NCBI GenBank assembly: GCA_040383485.1
Contig: JBEIDK010000038.1
Span: 1-23,003 of the forward strand
Direction: 5' to 3'
Length of the DNA stretch: 23,003 nt
Source: JBEIDK01 sp040383485
GTDB taxonomy: Bacteria; Bacteroidota; Bacteroidia; UBA4408
Shown: one piece after another, positions 14,368 through 22,156 of the stretch
How positions within the stretch are numbered: the stretch's first letter is position 1
How the letters are laid out: each line of letters opens with the position of its first letter
The notes under the pieces: model-generated
The model's input: only the letters and a program-made list of their open reading frames with translations
Told to the model about the DNA's origin: nothing
Database searches by the model: none
Translations under genes and position numbers: made by a program

Positions 14368-15978
14368 TTAAAAGACTTGGTATTCAACTGACTTTACAAT
14401 AGCAGTAACTAAACGGTTTAGTGCTATTCTGACAGCGGTAGGATTGTTGGTAGTTATGTAATTATTCCATTCGTTTTGCCAACTGATAGGGGATAACCCT
14501 CCTAATAAACTTTGAGTAAAATAAATGTGTCTACTTCCCGTAGGCACTACCGATAATAATACATCGTACATTTCACTTAGGAGAGTGGCGGAATTGGCTG
14601 GATTACTAAAATGCCCAGAATACCTTACAAACCATGTAGTATCTAGTGGGCTAAAAGCATTGTAACCAGGAAAACCATTAAATATCGTATCAAAGGGTTG
14701 GTTGTAGCGTGCGCCAAGAACTGCCGTATTGACCCATAAATTATCAAATGGTTCTTGGTAAAGCGGGATATAACCTACCACCGAAGAAGGACCAAATAAT
14801 GACATTCCAACATCATATAAATACCCACCCATCGTTCGGAATAACCAAAAATTATCGCCACTTTGTGTAATAGGATTAGCAATATTTATTTGGAACTGAT
14901 TAAACATCATTAAAAATAATTCCAATGGCGATTTTACCTTGGCGCCTATAATTTGGTCATACTGCGTAGTGTCTTCTGCATCGTAAAAATGCTTTGAGCT
15001 CAGCATTAATTGAAGCGCACTTGAAATGTTGTAATTATTTGCCATTAAATGGTTTGCCAAAGGTGTAATAACCCCTGTTTCTATATCTGGCGTAATAGTA
15101 CTTTTTACATAATAACGATACATTCTGCGTGCAAAATTCAATGCAGTTGCTTGTTGGTTAAAAACCATGTCGATAAAAGCATCCAATTCGGCATCCATCC
15201 CTGCTGCTGTAGTAGCCCCTGTAATGGTTTGTCCACCAAATTTGCTACTAAACGTTTTATTTGTGGTATCGTGGTCGCTGAACGATTTGGCATTTAGCGG
15301 CACATGGCTTTCATTATTCCAGTAACTTGAACGTTGGCTATCGGGTATATTCTTAAAGCCAGTAAGCACTTTGGCTGCCATTTGCACATCCTGTTCGGTA
15401 TAATTGGTATAACTACCTGGGCCGTCTTGTGGGCCTTTCAGAATAGTAAAAAGCTCTAAAAATTCCCGTGCATAATTTTCATTGGGTGCATTCTTAGTGT
15501 TTAAATTATTATTTAAATAAACACTCATTATGCTACAGCGACTTACATTTTTGGCAAATACTTTGAGGGATTTGTCGGAATAATAATTGAGCAATTGCAA
15601 GTAATCAAAAAAAGCGATTGTACTATCGGATCCACCACTAACAACAAACATGGTATGTAACCAAAAGGCAGCTTTTATATGTATCGTGTCTAAATGCATT
15701 GCTTCTCGCATATACCATCCTGTTATGCTAGACCCATCATACACATAGCCATTCAAGGTTGGGTTCGTAAAGGTTTTCATAACCGGTTGACCATTAAAAC
15801 CAACTGGTTCTGGTACTTGTAATGTTAAAGGTGCAAACAAAACTGACATGGCTTGGGCCACAGTGTAATTCGCAAATTCATTTATTCGTGTCTTGTTGAG
15901 TTTAAATGTAGCTCTTCTCAGTAAATGTGCCGCGTTTATGGGCCCTAAGACGCCGGTATATGGAGTTAGTGTAGCCAT
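14368..15978 (-). CDS. DUF1800 domain protein
   Basis: This 536-residue protein shows the DUF1800 hallmarks: AAHLLRRATFKL near 17-28, AAFWLHTMFV near 104-113, NENYAREFLELFTI near 164-177 and AAKVLTGF near 200. Members are mostly helical and are nearly always encoded next to a DUF1501 protein, as here. No signal peptide is visible at the chosen ATG. Either it stays inside, it travels with the Tat-exported DUF1501 partner, or export needs another route. The length is usual for the family. The gene is first of the two-gene unit and has its own 335-base upstream gap, suggesting a separate promoter. Confidence 0.85.
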   Translation of the reverse strand: MATLTPYTGVLGPINAAHLLRRATFKLNKTRINEFANYTVAQAMSVLFAPLTLQVPEPVGFNGQPVMKTFTNPTLNGYVYDGSSITGWYMREAMHLDTIHIKAAFWLHTMFVVSGGSDSTIAFFDYLQLLNYYSDKSLKVFAKNVSRCSIMSVYLNNNLNTKNAPNENYAREFLELFTILKGPQDGPGSYTNYTEQDVQMAAKVLTGFKNIPDSQRSSYWNNESHVPLNAKSFSDHDTTNKTFSSKFGGQTITGATTAAGMDAELDAFIDMVFNQQATALNFARRMYRYYVKSTITPDIETGVITPLANHLMANNYNISSALQLMLSSKHFYDAEDTTQYDQIIGAKVKSPLELFLMMFNQFQINIANPITQSGDNFWLFRTMGGYLYDVGMSLFGPSSVVGYIPLYQEPFDNLWVNTAVLGARYNQPFDTIFNGFPGYNAFSPLDTTWFVRYSGHFSNPANSATLLSEMYDVLLSVVPTGSRHIYFTQSLLGGLSPISWQNEWNNYITTNNPTAVRIALNRLVTAIVKSVEYQVF

Positions 15979-16313
15979 AGTTTTTTAATTAAATATCCTA
16001 TCAATTTGCAACAATATATTTATTAATCAATCATTACCAGTTTTGGTGTAAAATGTATAACATATTTTTATGAACTATAGAAAGTTTAACTTTCCATTTT
16101 ACCGTATAAATTGACTTTTAATGATGTGTTTCCTTATTAGGATTACCAATTAGTAATTGCTTTACCCTAAATACTATATTTGTTTTCAATTTATTTTGCC
16201 ACAGATTTAAAGAAATTCAAAGATATTCCTCATTCTATTTATAAAATCTGTGTTTATCAGTGTAATCAGTGGTTTAAAAGAAAAACAAAACATTTATTAG
16301 ACTAAAACCTTAA
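15979..16313. other. Intergenic gap with a palindromic interspersed-type repeat
   Basis: No ORF is supported in this 335-base gap. The half nearest the DUF1800 gene (15979-16100) probably holds its promoter, though no TAnnTTTG is visible. A short hairpin GAAAG/CTTTC lies at 16080-16094. The other half holds the palindromic element at 16198-16274. Confidence 0.5.
16198..16274. repeat. Palindromic intergenic element (CACAGATTT/AAATCTGTG)
   Basis: CACAGATTT (16200-16208) is exactly complementary to AAATCTGTG (16244-16252). An outer CCAC (16199-16202) can pair with GTGG (16269-16272), enclosing TAATCAGTGG. Elements of the form GCCACAGATT...AATCTGTG...GTGG are, from memory, scattered between genes in many flavobacterial genomes. 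A single copy is seen here, so dispersal cannot be tested. It lies 40 bases after the fibre gene's stop. Confidence 0.45.
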
Positions 16314-17447
16314 TTAATTAAATGTTTTCCAACCGGTACCGTCATATCCTTCAAATTTATTACTTGTAGTGTTAAAACGAATCATACCAGCAGAGTATGT
16401 GGAACTAGTGTCGTATCCCACTTTTATAGCACCGGCAACGTCTAGCTTTGCTGCAGGTGTAGTGGTACCAATGCCTACATTTCCTTTCAATGCTGTTTTG
16501 GTGACAGAATCGTTACCCAATACTACGGTATTGGAACCAAGACCATATACATTGCTTCCAATAGCAATTTGATTAGTTTGATTATTTCCTTGAGCAGCCG
16601 CAAAACTTCCTATCAAAATCGATTCATTGATTGTAGTTGCTGTAGATCCATCGGCATTATTAAATCCAGCTAAAGCTCCTAAAACTACATTACTGCTTCC
16701 TGTTGCATTACTAATCAGAGCACCTCTTCCAAAAGCTACGTTGTTGCTGCCTGTAGTGTTGCTTGAAGCGGCTTGAGCACCAACGGCTACATTATTATCA
16801 CCTGAACTATTAGTTTGTAAAGAAGAAAACCCAATAGCTAGATTGTTACTCCCAGAATTAGATGCATTTGCGAGTGAATTTTCACCAATAGCTACGTTGG
16901 AATTGATTCCTCCTGCACCATAAGCTAGTAATCTCGTTCCTTTCACTTCACCTAACACCTCTAATGTTTTAATGGGTGTTGCCGTACCAATGCCAATTCT
17001 GTTGTTAACAGCATCTACGTTTAGTGTGGTTCCATCAACAGTAAAATGGCTTGTTCCAGTTGTAGCACTACTTGAAAAAGCTAAAGTATTTGTTCCTTGC
17101 GTTACTGTTCTAGCTGTAGTTAGCGTTCCATTTGAAGAATAAAAAGAACTTGATGCAGAGGCGGCAGTATCCCAAGAAGTTCCGTTGTAGAACCAATTGC
17201 TATTGGTATCAGTATCATATACTTGTAAACCTCTTGCAGGATTTACAATAGCTGTTCGCAGCGCAGTTGTCATTCGTGGTTGTAAGAACCCTCTCGCGGT
17301 ATCATCTATTTGCAAAGCTGCTGATGCATCCATTGTATTGGTAGAGGAATTACCAATTTGAAGCGTTTTAGCTTTTGTTGTTTGGGCAACTGACAATGTG
17401 GCTATTGAGCAAAAAATGCCTATTAATATAAGTTTGTAATTTCTCAT
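16314..17447 (-). CDS. Secreted fibre-like protein with YadA-type head repeats
   Basis: The protein has 377 residues. A signal peptide (about 1-21, ending VAQ) is followed by the N-terminal module shared across this cluster: LQIDDTARGFLQPRMT, then GLQVYDT and a YNGTSW turn. Residues about 180-310 are a run of about 14-residue repeats of the form N-x-A-x-G-x-x-[AS], for example NNLAIGFSSLQTN, NNVAVGAQAA and NNVAFGRGAL. These are typical of the trimeric left-handed beta-roll of YadA heads. The C-terminus reads IRFNTTSNKFEGYDGTGW. There is no YadA membrane anchor or visible type IX sorting domain, so attachment is unknown. It is likely a trimeric surface or matrix protein. Confidence 0.75.
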   Translation of the reverse strand: MRNYKLILIGIFCSIATLSVAQTTKAKTLQIGNSSTNTMDASAALQIDDTARGFLQPRMTTALRTAIVNPARGLQVYDTDTNSNWFYNGTSWDTAASASSSFYSSNGTLTTARTVTQGTNTLAFSSSATTGTSHFTVDGTTLNVDAVNNRIGIGTATPIKTLEVLGEVKGTRLLAYGAGGINSNVAIGENSLANASNSGSNNLAIGFSSLQTNSSGDNNVAVGAQAASSNTTGSNNVAFGRGALISNATGSSNVVLGALAGFNNADGSTATTINESILIGSFAAAQGNNQTNQIAIGSNVYGLGSNTVVLGNDSVTKTALKGNVGIGTTTPAAKLDVAGAIKVGYDTSSTYSAGMIRFNTTSNKFEGYDGTGWKTFN

Positions 17448-17511
17448 AAGTTGTAGATTAAGATTTATAACATTTGTTTTGAATACTCTTTTGCTAATGT
17501 TCTAATTTTAT

Positions 17512-18900
17512 TTATTGTTTTTTTAATAAAAAGTCTACAATTGAACCGAATGAACTAAATTTTCCTAAAATATTTTTATCCTTATCTAAAACAAGGAACG
17601 ATGGTGTACCAAATACATAATAATCACTTACCGCTTTGCCGTCCCACTTTTTAAAATCACAATCGTGTATGAGTGCTGGGAATTTTTTTATTGCTGTTTC
17701 ATAAGCCGTTTTATCATCATCTAAACTGATAGCTACTACTTTTGTTAAAGGATTTGCAAGTGCCCATTCGTTTAATTTGGGTAATTCTTCCATACAATGC
17801 GGACACCAACTTGCCCAAAAAACAACTAGAACTCTTTCGGCAGAAATAGCACGTAAATTAAAATCGAGGTTAGTGAACGTGATATCAGGTGCTTTGTTAC
17901 CCACTTTTATTGTGGCATAACCTTGTACTCGTTTATCAAAAGCAGCTTTATCCGTTTCATCTTGGCATTGAGATAACGTTTCTTTGTATTTTTCATCGAT
18001 GTATTGCAATACTTTTTCGTTTCCTAATTCTTTAAAACCCATTTGAAGGTATTGGATTGCAAATTTTTTAGTGTCATCATTACCGCTAAATTTTTGTATA
18101 ATGATATCTACACTTTTTATAAAGCCGTCATTCATTTCTTCTTCTGAAAAATGCATGTCGGGATTCATATAGTATTTCAGATATTCTAATATGTGTTCTG
18201 TGTAAAGGGGTGTATTGATTAGTTCTGGATTATTGGTCGTGATATTATCCCAATAGTGTTCTTTTATTTGAAATACCTGCAAACGCAAATCGTCCTTTGG
18301 ATTGGTAAAATAATAGGGTTTATTGGCTACCATTTTACTAGCCCAAGTCTGAGCGTTTTGCCTTAAAAACAGTGATTCTTGTTTGTAATAATTACTTTTT
18401 TCTTGTTTAATAACCTCTACAACTTGTTGTATTATTTTATCTGTTGTTATAGGGTAAGATGCCACTACTTGTTGTAGGGATTGTATTTTTTGAAGTAGTA
18501 TTTTACGTTCTTTTTGGTACTGGTACCAATTTTTATTTTCATTGGATTTTGTGAATTCTGGTATTCTGGTTTCCAGAGGTTTGTTAAGTTCTAGTGTAAA
18601 ATGAATTTCGGTTTCTTTACCGTCTAGGATTACATCAACATATTCATTTGGATCAATTTGACCGTATTCCAAACGATAGATACCTGGCGCTATTCCCTTT
18701 GGTGCGTTTATGCTAAAAGTACCGTCTTCTTTAATAGACACAGCACCTATACCAAAGTTACCTACATTAAATTTTTTAACCACTATTTTAGCAAAACGAG
18801 TATTGTTTAGCAACTGTCCGCTAATACGAATACTGTCTTGTGCACGGCACAAAAAAGTAATTCCTAGTAAAAAAACGAGTAATAGTAGTTGTTTTTTCAT
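17512..18900 (-). CDS. TlpA-like thioredoxin-fold protein
   Basis: This 462-residue exported protein has a signal peptide at 1-20 (ending CRAQ). An N-terminal beta-rich domain (about 24-110) resembles the DUF4369-type domain of Bacteroidota TlpA relatives. A helical middle region (about 115-320) follows, and then a C-terminal AhpC/TSA-thioredoxin domain. The active site is WASWCPHCMEELPKL with the redox cysteines near 366 and 369, and a cis-proline GTPSF follows near 437. Such proteins reduce disulfides or support oxidative folding in the periplasm. The Cys residues of the neighbouring FISUMP and DUF1501 proteins are possible clients, but that is inference. It is separated by 190 and 64 bases from its neighbours. 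Confidence 0.87.
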   Translation of the reverse strand: MKKQLLLLVFLLGITFLCRAQDSIRISGQLLNNTRFAKIVVKKFNVGNFGIGAVSIKEDGTFSINAPKGIAPGIYRLEYGQIDPNEYVDVILDGKETEIHFTLELNKPLETRIPEFTKSNENKNWYQYQKERKILLQKIQSLQQVVASYPITTDKIIQQVVEVIKQEKSNYYKQESLFLRQNAQTWASKMVANKPYYFTNPKDDLRLQVFQIKEHYWDNITTNNPELINTPLYTEHILEYLKYYMNPDMHFSEEEMNDGFIKSVDIIIQKFSGNDDTKKFAIQYLQMGFKELGNEKVLQYIDEKYKETLSQCQDETDKAAFDKRVQGYATIKVGNKAPDITFTNLDFNLRAISAERVLVVFWASWCPHCMEELPKLNEWALANPLTKVVAISLDDDKTAYETAIKKFPALIHDCDFKKWDGKAVSDYYVFGTPSFLVLDKDKNILGKFSSFGSIVDFLLKKQ

Positions 18901-19035
18901 ATGTGAATATTCATTGTTTTTTAAGGTCTTATTGTATTGCCTTAATTTTTATTGGTGTTTGTAAGCAAACAAGTTTATTTATGGCGATTTCTTAACCATA
19001 ATTGCAATCTTAGGTAGTCTTTATATTTAATATAT

Positions 19036-19072
19036 AAACCTTTGCCTTGGAATATAGCCAAGACAAAAGTTT
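19036..19072 (-). terminator. Imperfect long hairpin after the FISUMP gene
   Basis: AAAC-TTTG-CTTGG (19036-19050) pairs with CCAAG-CAAA-GTTT (19058-19072), with two mismatches and a 7-base loop. It starts 18 bases after the stop codon on the minus strand and is followed there by TTTATATATT. A terminator for the upstream transcript is likely, though the T-run is interrupted. Confidence 0.5.
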
Positions 19073-19090
19073 ATTTAATAATTGATAGTA

Positions 19091-21502
19091 TTAATCTCTA
19101 AGACAACGAACAGAGATAGCTCTATCATATCTCCAAGATTCTGTAAATATTGAAGGGCCCCAATTATTTAACATATGAAAGGCTGCAGAACCTCCGTTCC
19201 AAATAGTTTGAGTAGAAGTCCAATAAGAAGAAGTACCTGTAATGGCACTAAAAGTTCCATCAATCCATCTAGCTCCATTATTCAAAGCAGAAAAACCAGA
19301 AGAATTTGTAAAACCTGTACCTTCACTTCTTAATTTTTGAGAAACAGCACCCCTGCTGTTAAACCAAGTATTTTGTTCAGCAATTGACATTCCAATACCA
19401 TGAAATAAATATCTCCACTCACAATCTGAAGGAACGTGCCATCCTTGAGGACAAGCTCCTTGAGCACGTTCAGTAGTTGCACCATTCATAGCAGCAGACC
19501 ATTGGTATAATCTTCCTATATTAGTAGCAGGTTCGGTAGAAGCCCATCCAGCAGTTCCATTAGTAACAGCAGTATTTAGGTAGCCGTGTTGACCAACATG
19601 TCCAATTTGTGTATTTAACCAAGAAGTAGGAGTAACAGATGCATAATTACTAGGTATTTCATCTAAGTTGGTTTTCATCCAACATTGACCATTGATTAAA
19701 ACGGTAGGATATACTTTACCACTAACACCTGTTACTGTATTTCCAGATGGACAGGTAGAGGCACTAATAAGACTATTAGTACAAGCTGAATTATTACTAA
19801 ATATTTCCCCTGTAGTGTATGTAGCTAATGTATTATCTACGTTAGCTGTTCCATTAAAACCATTGAAAAGCGCTGTAAATGCAGATCCAAATCTAACGTG
19901 TTTAATGTTGATTGATTTAGTTTCTGTAGTAGTACCTAAACCAGTAAGAGTAATTAAGTCTCCTGATGAATTGTAAGCAGTTTGAGTCCCTGTTGGTGTT
20001 AACGTCAACCATTGCGTACCAGTTGCCAATGTAAAATTACCTGCGAAAGAATACCCGTTAACTACAGGTGATGAAATAGACATTCCACCTGCTGCCGTAA
20101 CATTAACTTCAACTTGTATTGCATTAGAAGCGTTCATAGCTCTACTTGCATGATAAAAAGGCAATTGTCGCATGCTAGAAGCAGTAAAGGTAAAAGTAGC
20201 TACTGGCAATACCATATTTGGGTTAAAGTAGCGTACCTCTGTTCCTGTAATAGTTCCTGTAAGCGCTTTTGGAGTTACTCCAAATCCTATGAATTTATTA
20301 CCATCTGCTGGTCCAGCAGTATAGGTTAATGAAGTAGCACCACTGATAGCCTCGGCTCCAGCACCTGATGCATCATTTGCTCGGTACCATTGAAATGTAG
20401 AAGTTCCTTCTGGATCAAAATTGGCATCATAATACGTATAAGAAGCAGTATGTAATAAGGCAACTGCTGGAGCTGGTGAAAACGTCACATTACTTACCAC
20501 TGGAGCACTTTCTACGGTTGCAGTTAGTGGTCCTACCCATGGGCTATTTACAAAATTGGTTGCTTGTAAACCTCCTGAGTCTTTTGCTCTTACGGAGACT
20601 CTGATAAATTTTCCTAATAAATCGTTTTGTGGAGTGTAGGTCTTCGTGTAAGCAAAAGCCCCATATAAATCTACGTTATTTATTCCATCACCTGAATTAG
20701 AATTGGCACTTTGCCAAACATAAGAAGTCCCTGAAGTTGTTCCACCAAAAGTAGTAGGAGTCGTGTTTTCTGTACCCGTACCTCCTGCAAAAGTATAACT
20801 AGCAGTTAAAACACTACCTACCGAAGTAGTCCCAGTAACCACTAAATTATTAGCCGTTGGTGTAGTGCCCGATTCTACTAAAGTCCATCCTGTAGTAGCA
20901 ACCACTCCGTTTAATACTCCAGTAGCTGCTCTAGGGAAAACTCTAGCGCGCACATAAGTAGATAAATCTCCTGGTTGAAACGTGTATGTAGTTGCGTTAG
21001 CTCCTGCGATGGTTACTGGATCTCCACCAGCAGCGGTAGAGGCTCTTTGCCATTCAATAGACGTTAAACCTTGTGCATCGTTTTGTGCATCTGAATATTC
21101 ATATGTGAAAGTAGCAGTTTGTCCTACCATAAATTTACCTGAAATGTTTAAATTAGAAGCTGAGGGTGGAGTATTAACCAAACTAGCAGCAGCAGTATTA
21201 CCACCATCATAAACCGTTACCCAACAAGAGCATGTTGTTTTAAAAACTTCAAAACTGTTGTTAGAGGTATTAAAAATCAATAAAGCGTTTGCAGGAGATG
21301 CAATTGCATTTCTTTGTGTAGACGTCATTCTAGGCACTAATAGACCTCTTTCTGTATCATCAATTTGTAATACAGCAGATGAATTTGTAGTATTTGTAGA
21401 AGTATTTCCTATTTGTAAGGTTTGTGCTTTTTGCACTTGTGCAAAAGAAGAGCAGGCTACCAAAATAAACATAAGTGTTTTTATAATATTTTTATTTTTC
21501 AT
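19091..21502 (-). CDS. Secreted Ig-repeat protein with C-terminal FISUMP domain
   Basis: The product has 803 residues. A signal peptide (about 1-21) precedes the shared module LQIDDTERGLLVPRMTS...PANALLIFNT (about 45-80). Three Ig-like repeats of about 100 residues follow (about 112-430), recognisable by VGQTATFTYEYSDA, VGSVLTASYTF and LLHTASYTYYDA with a later W near the core. The C-terminal 200 residues are a FISUMP domain (Fibrobacter succinogenes major paralogous domain). It shows WMKTNLDEIP, GRLYQWSAAM, CPQGWHVPSDCEWRYL, YWTSTQ and the final SVRCLRD. The domain is related to C-type-lectin-like folds and is common in secreted Bacteroidota proteins. No type IX sorting tail is visible. It starts 11 bases after the 206-aa gene. 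Confidence 0.8.
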   Translation of the reverse strand: MKNKNIIKTLMFILVACSSFAQVQKAQTLQIGNTSTNTTNSSAVLQIDDTERGLLVPRMTSTQRNAIASPANALLIFNTSNNSFEVFKTTCSCWVTVYDGGNTAAASLVNTPPSASNLNISGKFMVGQTATFTYEYSDAQNDAQGLTSIEWQRASTAAGGDPVTIAGANATTYTFQPGDLSTYVRARVFPRAATGVLNGVVATTGWTLVESGTTPTANNLVVTGTTSVGSVLTASYTFAGGTGTENTTPTTFGGTTSGTSYVWQSANSNSGDGINNVDLYGAFAYTKTYTPQNDLLGKFIRVSVRAKDSGGLQATNFVNSPWVGPLTATVESAPVVSNVTFSPAPAVALLHTASYTYYDANFDPEGTSTFQWYRANDASGAGAEAISGATSLTYTAGPADGNKFIGFGVTPKALTGTITGTEVRYFNPNMVLPVATFTFTASSMRQLPFYHASRAMNASNAIQVEVNVTAAGGMSISSPVVNGYSFAGNFTLATGTQWLTLTPTGTQTAYNSSGDLITLTGLGTTTETKSINIKHVRFGSAFTALFNGFNGTANVDNTLATYTTGEIFSNNSACTNSLISASTCPSGNTVTGVSGKVYPTVLINGQCWMKTNLDEIPSNYASVTPTSWLNTQIGHVGQHGYLNTAVTNGTAGWASTEPATNIGRLYQWSAAMNGATTERAQGACPQGWHVPSDCEWRYLFHGIGMSIAEQNTWFNSRGAVSQKLRSEGTGFTNSSGFSALNNGARWIDGTFSAITGTSSYWTSTQTIWNGGSAAFHMLNNWGPSIFTESWRYDRAISVRCLRD

Positions 21503-21513
21503 TTTAAATAATT

Positions 21514-22134
21514 TTAGTTATTAACAATTATGTAATTAATTTTTGCTGCTGTTGATGGAACAGCACCAAATTGCACAGTGAATCCAGTACCTGCAACACG
21601 ATTTTTAATAGAGGTATAGATTATATCTCCAGTTGTGTCTTCATAAGTTACGTAAATGCTTGATGTTGCAGTAATGCTAGCCTCAGCTATAGTTTGAGTA
21701 ATTGTACCTGTGCAATTTACCAAACCTTTTATAGTAGTGCTTGAAGGAGTTGGACTAAGCTGTTTCCATGTTCCTCCAGTCAATGATGCTGTTTTGTTCT
21801 CATAAAACCAAAAACCAGATTTTAATAAACCCTCAGTTGCACCAACATTAGCAGTACCACCATCTTTAGTATTATAAACTATCATACCATCATAACGTGT
21901 TGGAAAATTGTTTGAAATACCTGTAGTTCCAGAAACAAAAGTAAAGGTAGATAAATCTATTCTTGGAAATACTAGTCCTTTACCAGTACCAACTGAACTA
22001 TTATTTGAAGGATTTGAAGATCCATCTATAAAAGCTGAACTATTGACAGATGAAATATTTATACCCGTCATTCTTACTTGGGCAAATGTCATGATGCTTG
22101 TTAAAAGCAAAAATAATGTTATATTTTTTTTCAT
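21514..22134 (-). CDS. Small secreted protein of the surface cluster
   Basis: The protein has 206 residues with a signal peptide (MKKNITLFLLLTSIMTFAQ). The mature part has a diverged form of the N-terminal module seen in the two larger neighbours: GKGLVFPRIDL, then YDGMIVYNT and a WKQL turn. The last 70 residues are beta-rich, ending INYIIVNN. It has no repeats and no anchor. It is tightly placed between the collagen-like gene (22-base gap) and the FISUMP gene (11-base gap), so the three are probably co-transcribed. The function is unknown; a minor subunit or cap of a surface fibre is one possibility. Confidence 0.65.
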   Translation of the reverse strand: MKKNITLFLLLTSIMTFAQVRMTGINISSVNSSAFIDGSSNPSNNSSVGTGKGLVFPRIDLSTFTFVSGTTGISNNFPTRYDGMIVYNTKDGGTANVGATEGLLKSGFWFYENKTASLTGGTWKQLSPTPSSTTIKGLVNCTGTITQTIAEASITATSSIYVTYEDTTGDIIYTSIKNRVAGTGFTVQFGAVPSTAAKINYIIVNN

Positions 22135-22156
22135 AATTTATTATTTTTTAATTGAA

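Noticed and set aside
19692..21524. Several + strand ORFs opposite the Ig/FISUMP gene
   Set aside because: They arise from the Thr/Ala/Val-rich codon use of the real gene on the other strand.
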